Counted from the stretch's first letter, positions 20,664 to 29,963 are shown. The stretch is 64,000 nt of DNA from Pseudoalteromonas sp. (GCF_018402495.1 NZ_JAGYIU010000001.1:992001-1056000), one strand, 5' to 3'. Program-made: numbers and translations. Notes: a model not told the origin generated them from the letters alone.

Positions 20664-20802
20664 TTTACTAAAAATTAACTTAACCGTTAATCCAAATAAC
20701 TATTTATAGTTATTTAGTCGAATTTTATAGCACACCTCTTGTCCCCCTGTTTTTAAAATGCCACATTCGCTATGTTTTGTTATCACGCTTTGACTTTTTA
20801 TT

Positions 20803-21705
20803 ATGCCTTTTTTAAGTAAACATAAATACACGCTCTTTGGCGTATTGGCTATTTTACTCTGGAGTTCATTAACTGCTTTTGTTCGTGACCTATCTGAGCT
20901 GTTTAGTCCTATCGGAGGCGCTGCTTTAGTATACAGTGTCAGTGCCTTATTTTTAATGGTTGTTATGGGTACCCCTAAGATAAAAAGCTTCCCTAGAGCT
21001 TATTTGATAATCGGTGGCTCATTATTTGTTACATACGAAATATGCTTGGCATTATCGCTGGGAATGGCAAACACGCGGCTACAAGCCATGGAAATGGCTA
21101 TTATTAATTACTTATGGCCTGCCCTGACTATTTTATTAACAATTATTGTCAATCGCTCTAAGGTTAGCTTTTTAGTTTATCCTAGTATCGCAATCGCATT
21201 TTTTGGGGTTGCTTGGTGTATTGGCGGGGATCAGGGGCTCTCAGTAACGAGTTTAATAAGTAATATTGCTGATAACCCTCTTACTTATTTAATGGCCTTT
21301 TCTGCTGCAATCATTTGGGCTATTTATTGCACAGTAACTATAAAAATGAGTGGCGGTAAAAATGCTATTACGTTATTTTTTATTGCAACAGCGAGCAGCT
21401 TATGGCTTCAGTATGCGCTGAGTAACGAACCGAGTTTTACTTTTACTACTCAATCAAGCTTTACATTATTAACAGCAGGTATTGTTATTGGTTCAGGCTA
21501 TGCATTGTGGAATCAGGCCGTTATAGGGGGCAATATTATACTTTTAGGCACCTTGTCTTATTTCACCCCTATTTTTTCAACTATGTTTGCTTCTTTTTAC
21601 TTATCTGTTGCCTTGGCTGACTCTTTTTTACACGGTGTTGTCTTGGTTACTATTGGTTCGTTAATGTGTTTTTGGGTTACTCATACAAAAGCCATTAGAA
21701 AATAA
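20803..21705 (+). CDS. yddG: YddG-type aromatic amino acid exporter (DMT family)
   Basis: Inner-membrane protein of 300 residues with ten transmembrane helices. It follows the YddG pattern rather than general EamA: LFGVLAILLWSSLTAFVRDLSELFSPIGGAALVYS, ALSLGMANTRLQAMEMAIINYLWPALTILL, AIIWAIYCTVTIKMSGGKNAITLFF, and GSGYALWNQAVIGGNIILLGTLSYFTPIFSTMFASFYL. E. coli YddG exports aromatic amino acids and related compounds. No regulator or biosynthetic gene is adjacent. Confidence 0.83.
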   Translation: MPFLSKHKYTLFGVLAILLWSSLTAFVRDLSELFSPIGGAALVYSVSALFLMVVMGTPKIKSFPRAYLIIGGSLFVTYEICLALSLGMANTRLQAMEMAIINYLWPALTILLTIIVNRSKVSFLVYPSIAIAFFGVAWCIGGDQGLSVTSLISNIADNPLTYLMAFSAAIIWAIYCTVTIKMSGGKNAITLFFIATASSLWLQYALSNEPSFTFTTQSSFTLLTAGIVIGSGYALWNQAVIGGNIILLGTLSYFTPIFSTMFASFYLSVALADSFLHGVVLVTIGSLMCFWVTHTKAIRK

Positions 21706-21708
21706 TTT

Positions 21709-21745
21709 AAAAGCGAGAAGCCAATTACGCCTCTCGTTTTTATAG
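21709..21745 (+). terminator. Terminator of the yddG-like gene
   Basis: AAAAGCGAGA and TCTCGTTTTT arms around a short loop with internal pairing, directly followed by TTTTTAT. It lies a few bases after the stop codon. Confidence 0.65.
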
Positions 21746-21835
21746 CTCTAACTGTGTAGCAATAAAAAAGAATTAGAATCTCACACGCTATAGTTATATA
21801 AACACAGCTTTAAATTTAAGCTCAAAATAAACATC

Positions 21836-22919
21836 CCTAAATTCGGATAATAAGTGCAATTTCTCAGATTAGATGGCCAGCTGTTATAATTCGGCCATTT
21901 TCTCGCCAAAGGAAATTGCTTTAATGAAATATAAACAGCTGACACAAGAAGAAAGATACCAGATTTACGGGTTAATAAAAGCAGGAAATAACCAAAAACA
22001 AATTGCTGATGAACTAACTCGTTCACCGTCATCTATTTCCAGAGAGTTAAAACGCAATAAAGGGCTTAAAGGCTATCGGCCTAACCAAGCCAATAATTTT
22101 GCAGAGCAAAGACGCAAATCATCTTTCAAAGCAAGTAAGTTAACAGATGAAGTTACTGAATGGATTAATAAATTGTTGCTTAACGGACTTTCGCCAGAGC
22201 AGGTGGCAGGTCGCTTAGCTTTAGAGAAAAAGGTCGTTTTACATCATGAAACGATTTATCAATATATTTACAGGGACAAGGCGCGTGGTGGTGAACTACA
22301 TAAGACACTCACTCGTGCATGTAAAAAGTATAAAAAACGCTATGGAAGCTACGATAAACGTGGGCAGATAGTTAATCGAGTCAGTATTGATGAACGCCCA
22401 AGTATTGTGGATGCAAAGTCTAGGATTGGTGATTGGGAGGGTGACACAGTGATAGGCAAAGGGCGTAAAAATGCCTTTGTCACAATGGTTGAACGTAAAA
22501 CGTTATATACAATCGTTCACAGAATTGAAAGCAAACATGCGCAAATAACAGCCGATGCGCTGATAAAGTGTATGACACCATATAAAGATAAGGTTATTAC
22601 CGTGACTTTAGATAATGGAAAAGAGTTTGCTTACCATGAGCATATTGCACAAAAATTAGAAGCGGATGTGTATTTCGCTCACCCATATTCATCATGGGAA
22701 AGGGGCATAAATGAGAATACCAACGGCTTACTCAGGCGCTTCTTCCCCAAGGGAACTGACTTTATGGCGCTAAGTGAGTCAGAAATACAGGCGGCAGTTG
22801 ATAAGCTCAACCATCGGCCAAGAAAGACAAGAGGGTATAAAACTCCTCATGAATTATTTACCGAGCAATCAGAAGTTCTGGTGGCTGCATAATGATTGCA
22901 CTTAATACTTGAATTCAAG
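21836..22919 (+). mobile_element. IS30-family insertion sequence, intact copy
   Basis: A 1084-bp element. Terminal inverted repeats of about 25 bp: left 21836-21860 beginning CCTAAATTC, right 22895-22919 ending GAATTCAAG; 18 of 25 positions pair, with the inner ATAAGTGCAAT/ATTGCACTTAAT part most conserved. It is flanked by a 3-bp duplication ATC (21833-21835 and 22920-22922), normal for IS30. Ends were set by comparing with the second copy at 50823-51905. It inserted directly after the MAPEG gene and disrupts nothing visible. Confidence 0.92.
21924..22892 (+). CDS. IS30-family transposase
   Basis: DDE transposase of 322 residues. N-terminal helix-turn-helix (YKQLTQEERYQIYGLIKAGNNQKQIADELTRSPSSISRELKRN), then the IS30 catalytic core: SRIGDWEGDTVIGKG (first D), VTLDNGKEF (second D) and ERGINENTNGLLRRFFPKGTDF (E). 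The ATG at 21924 follows AAAGGAAATTG. The frame is intact, so this copy can supply transposase for the frameshifted copy elsewhere in the window. Confidence 0.94.
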   Translation: MKYKQLTQEERYQIYGLIKAGNNQKQIADELTRSPSSISRELKRNKGLKGYRPNQANNFAEQRRKSSFKASKLTDEVTEWINKLLLNGLSPEQVAGRLALEKKVVLHHETIYQYIYRDKARGGELHKTLTRACKKYKKRYGSYDKRGQIVNRVSIDERPSIVDAKSRIGDWEGDTVIGKGRKNAFVTMVERKTLYTIVHRIESKHAQITADALIKCMTPYKDKVITVTLDNGKEFAYHEHIAQKLEADVYFAHPYSSWERGINENTNGLLRRFFPKGTDFMALSESEIQAAVDKLNHRPRKTRGYKTPHELFTEQSEVLVAA

Positions 22920-22924
22920 ATCTC

Positions 22925-23341
22925 TTAAACTAGTTTTATACCAATTAATACCAGCATAATTACATTCGCAATCACACCAATCAAAAAGAAGTAACTACGA
23001 GGGCTGGGGTTTTTCTCGGTAGCAATTGCGTAATACAGTGCCATATGAATTAAACGTGCAATAACGTAAACCCACATACAGATTGCAAAAACCCAACTGT
23101 GGTAATTTATCACAAAAGCAAATAAAACGGTGCCTATAAATAGCGCGCTGTTTTCTAATGTATTATGAAATGTGCGATGCGCTCTAAATATAAAACTCTC
23201 ATGAGATAAATCTTTATCTATTTTTCCAGGCACTGCATATGGTTGCTTAGCTTTGCTTAAAGTAGCCACAAGCCATTGAATTAATATCATAATTAAATAT
23301 ACGTAAAATGCTAAAAATGCAGAGTGAGCAATACTTGTCAT
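22925..23341 (-). CDS. MAPEG-family membrane protein
   Basis: A 138-residue integral membrane protein with four helices, of the MAPEG family (membrane-associated proteins in eicosanoid and glutathione metabolism). Markers are FRAHRTFHNTLENSALFIGTVLF and VIARLIHMALYYAIA. Bacterial members often bind glutathione; activity here is not shown. AAAGGATAAACC precedes the ATG. Its stop codon lies only three bases from the IS30 target duplication, so the element probably displaced its original terminator. Confidence 0.85.
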   Translation of the reverse strand: MTSIAHSAFLAFYVYLIMILIQWLVATLSKAKQPYAVPGKIDKDLSHESFIFRAHRTFHNTLENSALFIGTVLFAFVINYHSWVFAICMWVYVIARLIHMALYYAIATEKNPSPRSYFFLIGVIANVIMLVLIGIKLV

Positions 23342-23404
23342 GGTTTATCCTTTATCATGTTGTAAAGTAACTATCAGAGCAATCATCAGTCCAATTTTAA
23401 TTTA

Positions 23405-23662
23405 GGGCCTGTTTATCTTGCAAGGTTAAATTTTCATCAGTCTATTTATTTTTAGGCGAACCTGTCTTACATAATTACCTCTCACAAATAGGTGATAACT
23501 TAGTATCAATGCTAAATGATCGCTATACATGGGTTTAGATAAAGGGTGTGAACAGGATACGGGACTTTGCTCGGTTTTTACTTAGCCTGCTAGATTATAA
23601 GCTTCTTAGGGCGATTAAATCGCTCTAAGATTTAACAAAATCGAATCCAAAAGATCAGTGCG
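23405..23662. repeat. Degenerate copy of a MITE-like repeat
   Basis: About 258 bp whose blocks follow the same order as the better copy at 49543-49806: TAGGGCCTGTT start, CAAGGTTAAATTT, CAGTCT, TTTTTAGGC, AAATAGGTGATAAC, ATCAATGC, CTCGGTTTTTACTTAGCC, GCGATTAAA, AATCC, and a worn right end AAAAGATCAGTG. Both ends have decayed relative to the other copy. It occupies most of the 440-bp spacer upstream of the chemoreceptor fragment. No coding capacity. Confidence 0.6.
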
Positions 23663-23783
23663 CAGTATCACTCGTGCTGCTTTTCTTTAGCTCCCCTAAA
23701 TATATTTTTATTCTAAATTATCACCTTACTTTTATAAGCAAAGTTCACTTTGCACACTAAATAATAAATATTAAAACGAACGA

Positions 23784-24287
23784 ATGCTCTTTTCACACTC
23801 TTCTGAAAGAGAACAAGTTGTGACCGCCATAACAAAAATGAGTGAAAGCGCCCGCACAGTAGCAGAAAGAGTCTCGCAATCAAATAGAATTACTTATTCG
23901 GCAAGTAAAGAGGCTAAACAATCTACCATTATTGTAAATAATGCCGTTGATACGGTGAGTTCATTAGTAAGCGATGTAGAGCAGATGTCTGAACGTATTG
24001 GTAATATGAATAAGGATGCGATTAAGATAAGCGACGTATTAACTGTAATTGGTACGATTTCAGAGAAAACAAACTTGCTTGCGTTAAATACAGCTATTGA
24101 AGCTGCACGAGCGGGCAAACAAGGTCGCGGTTTTGCGGTGATTGATGATGAGGTGCGCGCTTTAGCGATAAGAACACAAAATAGTACAACTGAAATATCA
24201 GAGGTGTTGGTAAAACTGCTTGAAGGAACGGACAGCGTAGTAGCAGCTATGGGTAAAACTAAAGAGTGTAATGGTCAACTATTTTAG
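23784..24287 (+). pseudogene. Fragment of a methyl-accepting chemotaxis protein
   Basis: Encodes 167 residues of the cytoplasmic signalling domain only: [37 protein letters not shown] hairpin tip (here [50 protein letters not shown]). The sensor, membrane segments and HAMP domain are absent upstream and the descending helix stops early ([11 protein letters not shown]). One normally conserved VVADEVRALA alanine is D. With no transmembrane anchor and a truncated end, it is most likely a remnant left by deletion, though a small soluble MCP-like product cannot be excluded. Confidence 0.75.
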
Positions 24288-24289
24288 GA

Positions 24290-24550
24290 GAGATTCATGT
24301 TGCAGGGAAAGCACCGATGATGGATAAAAAAGCCTGTAAAATGCTGCAAAATACACTCTATTACCGATAACAGTTTTTATCTCATAAAGGTTTGCATCTC
24401 AATACTAATTGGGTTGACTCGATTGCACCTACTCAGTATTAAGGTGCAGGACAGTGTTTGCATATTCCTGGAGAAAAAGCCGTTTTTATGAATCCTAATA
24501 ACACTTTTGAGCATATCACTCAGTTTTGCCAACATATTATTTGGCGTTAG
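24290..24550 (+). pseudogene. Coding remnant with two in-frame stops
   Basis: One frame of 87 codons reads as plausible protein with two internal TAA codons, after LQNTLYYR and after IAPTQY, and ends IIWR-TAG. Segments such as HVAGKAPMMDKKACKML, LHLNTNWVDSIAPTQY and LHIPGEKAVFMNPNNTFEHITQFCQHII look like real protein, but I cannot assign a family. It fills the spacer between the chemoreceptor fragment and the FAD oxidoreductase. Confidence 0.4.
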
Positions 24551-24694
24551 CCATGCAAGCACTTATTCGTAATCAAAAATAATATAAGTCCCCCATTTAA
24601 TTACTTTTGCTTACCCCATAAAAGGTTTTGACAAATCTGCATTAAAAACACAAACTACCTACTAGTAGATTGTTATAAATAAGTTCCATTAAAC

Positions 24695-25777
24695 ATGAAT
24701 AAACCTATGGTTATTATTGGTGGTGGCTTAGCGGGCTTATATGCCGCTTACAGCCTAAAAAAACGTGACATTCCGTTTTTATTATTAGAGGCCAAAGCCA
24801 ATTTGGGCGGTCGTATTGCTTCTCATTTTTTGCCAGCCAACAACACCATTGGCCACGATTTGGGCCCTACCTGGATATTTCCGCACCAGCCTAATATTCA
24901 ACAGTTAATTGCTGCTTTAAACATTCCTGTGTTTGAGCAATACACCCAAGGCGATGTGTTGTATCAAGCATCAAATACGGCGTCAGCACAACAAATTGCA
25001 GGCGCAGGTGAAATGCAGCTGTTTAGAATACAAAACGGTATGAACGAGCTTATTAATGCGCTTTATCAGCAGCTTGACCCAAACACCGTTAAATTAGAGC
25101 ACGCTGTTAGTGAAGTGAAAAAGCTTTCCGATGGCTGGCATATAAGCGCCAATTACCAAGGGAGTACGCAGCACTATACTTGCGATCAGTTACTGTTGGC
25201 GTTACCGCCTAGAATGATCAGCCAACATTTAACCCCGCACTTATGGGCTGATAATGTTTTAGCACAGCGTTTAGCATCGGTGCCTACGTGGATGGCAGGC
25301 CAAGCAAAGTTTGTTGCCACCTTTGAGCACGCTTTTTGGCGAGATAAAAATTTATCGGGGCAATGTTTTAGCCGTGTAGGCCCGTTAGTAGAAATACATG
25401 ATGCCTCAGCAAGTGATCATACTCACCCTGCTCTATTTGGCTTTATTGGCGTTCCTTACTTACAGCGAAGTCAAGTAACTCGCGAGCAATTAACCCAAGC
25501 CTGCCTTGATCAGCTTGGCTATTTTTATGGTGAGCAGGCTTATACTGCCACTCATTGCACGTTAAAAGATTGGGCTGAGGATGAATTTGTGGCCAACAAA
25601 GATGACCAACTAGGTATATCGCAGCATCCTGAATTTAATTTTTCAGGGCTTGGCGAGCAGCTTAAACAGTTAAAAGTGCATTTTGTGGGTAGTGAGTTTG
25701 CATATCAGGAGGCTGGCTATTTAGAGGGAGCTGTAAACGCTGTAAATAGCGCCTTAGCTAATTTAATAAATACTTAA
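24695..25777 (+). CDS. FAD-dependent oxidoreductase, flavin amine oxidase type
   Basis: A 360-residue flavoprotein. N-terminal dinucleotide-binding motif VIIGGGLAGLYAAYSLKKRDIPFLLLEAKANLGGRI (GxGxxG with the acidic residue and GGR), a DLGPTWIFPHQPNI segment typical of amine-oxidase-like proteins, and a C-terminal FAD motif VGSEFAYQEAGYLEGAVNAVNSA. Substrate not evident. It follows a decayed region and ends at a bidirectional terminator. Confidence 0.8.
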   Translation: MNKPMVIIGGGLAGLYAAYSLKKRDIPFLLLEAKANLGGRIASHFLPANNTIGHDLGPTWIFPHQPNIQQLIAALNIPVFEQYTQGDVLYQASNTASAQQIAGAGEMQLFRIQNGMNELINALYQQLDPNTVKLEHAVSEVKKLSDGWHISANYQGSTQHYTCDQLLLALPPRMISQHLTPHLWADNVLAQRLASVPTWMAGQAKFVATFEHAFWRDKNLSGQCFSRVGPLVEIHDASASDHTHPALFGFIGVPYLQRSQVTREQLTQACLDQLGYFYGEQAYTATHCTLKDWAEDEFVANKDDQLGISQHPEFNFSGLGEQLKQLKVHFVGSEFAYQEAGYLEGAVNAVNSALANLINT

Positions 25778-25784
25778 TAATGTT

Positions 25785-25808
25785 AAAGGCGTGCTTAGGC
25801 ACGCCTTT
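25785..25808. terminator. Bidirectional terminator
   Basis: Ten-base perfect arms AAAGGCGTGC (25785-25794) and GCACGCCTTT (25799-25808) with a TTAG loop between the convergent FAD oxidoreductase and AI-2E permease genes. Confidence 0.8.
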
Positions 25809-25816
25809 GTAAGGTA

Positions 25817-26860
25817 TTAGTCTTCTGATTTGATGACGGTTTCTTCACCTGTGCCAAGCATAGTGGCTAACCAACGCCCTTCGTCACTTGCTTCTAGCGC
25901 TATTTTTACAATCATGGTTAACGGCACTGATAACAACATACCCACAGAGCCTAATAACCAGCCCCAAAATATTAACGATAAAAACACCACTAACGTAGAA
26001 AGCCCTAACCCTTTACCCATGTATTTTGGCTCTACAATATTACCCATTACGGTATTTATAGTTAAATAACCCGCGCCAACAAGCCCTGCCACTAAAGGAC
26101 CTTGAGTAATAAGCGCCAGTAACAGTGCTGGCACAGCCGCTATGATTGAACCAATGTTAGGAATGTAATTAAGCATAAATGCCAGTACGCCCCATAGCAC
26201 AAAGTAATCAACATCGAGTATCCACAAGTAAAAACCAGCAATTACACCGGTGGCTAAACTTACTAGGGTTTTAATGGCCAAATAAGAGTTAATAGAGTCT
26301 AAAAAACGATCAATTTGCTTAATTTTGCTATCGGGGTCGTCCAATGCTAAATGAATTTTTTTGCCAAGTATCGGTCCTTCAAACAGCATAAAAACAACCG
26401 TTAAAATAATTAAAAACATATTGGCCATTACACTGCCTAATCCAGTTAGCATATTGGTGGCAACATCAACCATTTTACCGGGGTCGAACATAGACAAAAT
26501 TTGTTCTTTATTAATTAAGATATTGTATTGCGAGGCCATATCAACCAGCCATACAAATTCTTCTTTTAGTTGTGCTTTGTATTCAGGTAACTGCTTTGAA
26601 AAATCGTTAACCGACTGCCCCACTAAACCGCCTAAGCTAACACCTAAACCCATAATTATAAGTACTACAAGTACCACCGCTATGCCTTTTGGAATACGGT
26701 AGCGAGCAAAAAAATTAATGAGTGGGCTACAAATAATGGCTATGAATACTGCCAAAATAAACGGAATAACAATAGCACTTGCGGCTTTAATGCCCGCCAA
26801 TACAATAACCAACGCTGCAAAAATAATTAAGCTTTTATTTACCCCAGTTAAACTTGCCAA
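25817..26860 (-). CDS. AI-2E family transporter (PerM/TqsA-type)
   Basis: Membrane protein of 347 residues with about eight helices. AIVIPFILAVFIAIICSPLINFFARYRIPKGIAVVLVVLI and the C-terminal FWGWLLGSVGMLLSVPLTMIVKIALE are diagnostic of the AI-2E transporter family (YdiK/PerM/TqsA). Members export quorum signals, sodium or other solutes; the substrate is not predictable. Single gene on the minus strand. Confidence 0.87.
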   Translation of the reverse strand: MASLTGVNKSLIIFAALVIVLAGIKAASAIVIPFILAVFIAIICSPLINFFARYRIPKGIAVVLVVLIIMGLGVSLGGLVGQSVNDFSKQLPEYKAQLKEEFVWLVDMASQYNILINKEQILSMFDPGKMVDVATNMLTGLGSVMANMFLIILTVVFMLFEGPILGKKIHLALDDPDSKIKQIDRFLDSINSYLAIKTLVSLATGVIAGFYLWILDVDYFVLWGVLAFMLNYIPNIGSIIAAVPALLLALITQGPLVAGLVGAGYLTINTVMGNIVEPKYMGKGLGLSTLVVFLSLIFWGWLLGSVGMLLSVPLTMIVKIALEASDEGRWLATMLGTGEETVIKSED

Positions 26861-27028
26861 TACTCTTATCCTATTGCTGTTATTTGGCTTCAGTGTAAGG
26901 CAAAACCCAATAGAATGAAATATTTATGGGTGATCATAATAATGATTAGTACGTATAAATTTGCAAATCATCGAGCTGGAGAGTATAAATTTTAAACATC
27001 CCGCTTTATTTATAATTTTGGAGTTGCA

Positions 27029-27919
27029 ATGCATATATTTTTTACAGGCGCCACGGGCTTAATTGGTAGGCACCTTTGCCCTTTCTTGTTGCACCACCAC
27101 GACATTACGGTACTGAGTAGAAACCCAACCAAAGCTAAAGTGTTATTAGGCCACAGAGTAAATGCTGTTAGCAGCTTAGAAGATGTAGATTTTAATACGG
27201 TCGATATTATCATTAATTTAGCCGGCGAACCTATCGTTAATAAACGCTGGAGTGATAAACAAAAAGCAAAAATACGCGATAGCCGAATTATTATTACCCA
27301 AGCCATAAGTGATGCAATTAGTCAGTGTCATACACCGCCACATACGTTTATTTCAGGCAGTGCAATAGGCTATTATGGTCGCCAAGGTAAAGCCCAAGTT
27401 GATGAAAACAACACAGAACCACACGATGAATTTAGTCACCAACTTTGTAAGGATTGGGAACTCGCTGCATTAAAAGCTGAGTCTGACGATACTCGTGTTT
27501 GCTTACTTCGCACAGGCATTGTACTGGCTAAAAAAGGCGGCGCACTTGGAAAAATGTTGCCTGCATTTAAGCTTTGTTTAGGCGGGCCAATTGGCAATGG
27601 CGAGCAAGGTATGTCGTGGATCCACATTGATGACATGGTGCAGCTCATTTTATTTTTGATTCGTAATCAAGATATCTCTGGTGCTGTAAATGCCACTGCC
27701 CCGCATCCGGTAAGCAATAAACAATTTAGCCAATCATTGGGTAAAGCATTGTCACGCCCTGCCTTTATGCCCATGCCTGCAGCTGTGCTCAATGTTTTAA
27801 TGGGAGAAATGGCTGATCTACTTACAACCGGCCAATTTGTGGTGCCTAAAAAAGCATTAGAAAATAATTACCGTTTTCACTTTTCTGAAATCGATGCCGC
27901 ATTAAAAAGTTTAGTTTAA
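27029..27919 (+). CDS. yfcH: TIGR01777-family NAD(P)-binding epimerase-like protein (YfcH)
   Basis: A 296-residue Rossmann-fold protein of the extended SDR class. FFTGATGLIGRHLCPFLL is the nucleotide motif; IINLAGEPIVNKRWSDKQKAKIRDSRI, FISGSAIGYYG and the C-terminal DUF1731 region (GKALSRPAFMPMPAAVLNVLMGEMADLLTTGQFVVPKKALE) identify the YfcH/TIGR01777 group. Its reaction is unknown. Closed by a strong terminator. Confidence 0.87.
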   Translation: MHIFFTGATGLIGRHLCPFLLHHHDITVLSRNPTKAKVLLGHRVNAVSSLEDVDFNTVDIIINLAGEPIVNKRWSDKQKAKIRDSRIIITQAISDAISQCHTPPHTFISGSAIGYYGRQGKAQVDENNTEPHDEFSHQLCKDWELAALKAESDDTRVCLLRTGIVLAKKGGALGKMLPAFKLCLGGPIGNGEQGMSWIHIDDMVQLILFLIRNQDISGAVNATAPHPVSNKQFSQSLGKALSRPAFMPMPAAVLNVLMGEMADLLTTGQFVVPKKALENNYRFHFSEIDAALKSLV

Positions 27920-27945
27920 CGAGAGGCCTTAAAGGGTTAAGTTTG

Positions 27946-27991
27946 TAGCAAGGGAGTATAAAGTTAATACTTTTTACTCCCTTGCTATTTT
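27946..27991 (+). terminator. Terminator of yfcH
   Basis: Nineteen-base arms, 27946-27964 and 27969-27987, with one mismatch (core TAGCAAGGGAGTA / TACTCCCTTGCTA) around a four-base loop, followed by TTTTAG. Confidence 0.8.
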
Positions 27992-28054
27992 AGTGTTACT
28001 ACCTAATAATGAGTTAAGCGTTATTTCTTATTCAGCTAAAAGAGCAACTAAAAC

Positions 28055-29233
28055 ATGCTTCATTTACCCACATTAATTAGCCTCTGTTTTATTCTTAACT
28101 TGTTTATTGCAGTGTTCTTTTTTTCTGTGTATTCATATAAAAAACAACCTAGCTTTTTATTTTTTGCTACTGCCTGCTGCTCGTTTATAACCGCTATTGC
28201 CCTAATTGGTTTGAGAGGGGTGATTGACTATCCACTTTTAACTTACTTTTTTGCTTACCTATTTATTATTTTAACCCCACTCCTGCTTATTTTAGGGTTA
28301 ATACCGCAAAGTACAGTGCCTGCAGTGAAGCTAACGCCTTTATATTACGCCTGTGCTATAGGTTGCACATTGCTACTTGCTGTGTATCTTATTGATGCAG
28401 GGCAAATTATTACCAGTATCATTACTGCCGTATTATTTAGCTACGCGGCCTATTTAATGATTAAAACCCCCAGTGTTGCTAAAGTACAGCAACGACTACT
28501 AATTGCCTGCTTTTCACTTCACAGTCTAGTAATGCTGTTGCAAGCTGTACTTCTTGTTTTACCCTACTCTAGCCAAATTAGTCAGGCGAACTTAGCCGCT
28601 GGGTTACCACTATTATTGGTCTCGCATTTATTTTTAACCACAGCCAGTGCGTTAATTCTGCCGTTTATTGCTTTTGCCAATGAAGAATCAAAACTAATAA
28701 ACTTAGCGAATCACGATCCGCTCACACAATTATTAAACAGGCGAGGCTTTTTCCGCCTGTGTAAAAAAATAACCCACACTGCACCGCTTAACAGCAGAGT
28801 GTCGTTAATTATGCTCGATATCGATCTTTTTAAACAAGTGAACGACCAATATGGTCATGAAACTGGCGACGAAGCAATAAAGTGGATTGCACAACATATT
28901 AACGAATTGTTTTTTGAAGCAGGCATTACCGCTCGAATTGGCGGAGAAGAGTTTGCTATTTTCCTTAACCAAAAAAATCTTACTCAAGCAAGGCAGTTAG
29001 CCCAAAAGCTATGCAAAAGTATTGATCAATATCCCTTTTATTTTAATGGTAATAGCATTGCACTGTCTGTTAGTGCCGGGGTAAGTAGCGCACTTATTCG
29101 CGATTTAAATATGCAAGAGCTGCTATTACAAGCTGATAAACGCCTTTATCTTGCTAAAGAAACGGGTCGCAATAAAGTTGTTACTCATGATGAAAAAAGC
29201 GCACTCATGAATAGCCCCTCTGCCATTATTTAA
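28055..29233 (+). CDS. Membrane diguanylate cyclase (GGDEF)
   Basis: A 392-residue protein with a seven-helix membrane N-terminal half (about 5-215) and a C-terminal GGDEF domain (about 220-380). The active site reads GGEEF (near residue 295 in ARIGGEEFAIF), and LIMLDIDLFKQVNDQYGHETGDEA carries the metal-binding aspartates, so cyclase activity is expected. I see no upstream RxxD inhibitory motif. It would make cyclic di-GMP in response to a membrane signal. Confidence 0.9.
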   Translation: MLHLPTLISLCFILNLFIAVFFFSVYSYKKQPSFLFFATACCSFITAIALIGLRGVIDYPLLTYFFAYLFIILTPLLLILGLIPQSTVPAVKLTPLYYACAIGCTLLLAVYLIDAGQIITSIITAVLFSYAAYLMIKTPSVAKVQQRLLIACFSLHSLVMLLQAVLLVLPYSSQISQANLAAGLPLLLVSHLFLTTASALILPFIAFANEESKLINLANHDPLTQLLNRRGFFRLCKKITHTAPLNSRVSLIMLDIDLFKQVNDQYGHETGDEAIKWIAQHINELFFEAGITARIGGEEFAIFLNQKNLTQARQLAQKLCKSIDQYPFYFNGNSIALSVSAGVSSALIRDLNMQELLLQADKRLYLAKETGRNKVVTHDEKSALMNSPSAII

Positions 29234-29248
29234 TTTAGCAACAAAAAA

Positions 29249-29275
29249 GCGGGGTCAAACCTGACCCCGCTTTAT
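29249..29275. terminator. Bidirectional terminator
   Basis: Nine-base perfect arms GCGGGGTCA (29249-29257) and TGACCCCGC (29262-29270), flanked by an A run and TTTAT, between the convergent GGDEF and DUF2987 genes. Confidence 0.85.
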
Positions 29276-29294
29276 AATCAATCAATTAATTTTA

Positions 29295-29963
29295 TTACTT
29301 ACTGATCCAAGGTGTTACTTTAACTACCTCGTTAATATCAGCCAATACTTTTGTGTCGTCTTGCCAGTTGTCTGTTACTTCAAAATAACACACTGATTTT
29401 TCGCATATTATGCGCTCATCATCAAATTGTTTAGGCGCGTTAAAAGTAACAACCACGCCTTTTTGCTCAGGCAATAAAAACCACATTAGTTTGCTGACAA
29501 AAAAGCCTGACAAGTCTGTTAAAAGTGCTTCAAGCTCATTATTAATGATTAATAATGATTGCTTTGAAAAGGTTAGTCCTTCTAGCTCGTTGGCCTCTAT
29601 CTGAAGCTTTAACTGACAATCATGCATTGGGTATTTAGGTTGAACTACAATTACCGCTTTATCGGTATCTAGCTGCTTATCATAAGGCAAAAGTAACTGC
29701 GCCTTATCGGTGTAATTAAGCGGATACTCGTTTTTTTCAGTTAAAATAGTGCCGCTTTTAATACTACACACTTCGTTAGTACCAATATCGCTAATATAAA
29801 AGTTTACGCGAGCGTATTGAAAATCACCTTTGTTTACTACTTTTAAACGATCGTAAAAACCATCATACGACATGACAAACTCTTTGGCATGAATATTAAA
29901 TCCACCAACAACCAACAATGAAATAACTACTATTTTTACTGCTTTTAAAAACTTATTATTCAT
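29295..29963 (-). CDS. DUF2987-domain exported protein
   Basis: A 222-residue protein with a signal peptide (NKFLKAVKIVVISLLVVGGFNIHA). Recognised as DUF2987 from FVMSYDGFYDRLKVVNKGDFQYARVNFYISD and CSIKSGTI...KYPMHDCQLKLQIEA; paired cysteines occur in both halves. Function unknown. Its ATG lies inside the 3' end of the Bax-like gene (8-bp overlap), so the two are co-translated and may act together in the periplasm. Confidence 0.75.
   Translation of the reverse strand: MNNKFLKAVKIVVISLLVVGGFNIHAKEFVMSYDGFYDRLKVVNKGDFQYARVNFYISDIGTNEVCSIKSGTILTEKNEYPLNYTDKAQLLLPYDKQLDTDKAVIVVQPKYPMHDCQLKLQIEANELEGLTFSKQSLLIINNELEALLTDLSGFFVSKLMWFLLPEQKGVVVTFNAPKQFDDERIICEKSVCYFEVTDNWQDDTKVLADINEVVKVTPWISK

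Noticed and set aside
26361..26918. Plus-strand frames over the AI-2E permease gene
   Set aside because: Hydrophobic low-complexity antisense shadows of a membrane-protein gene.
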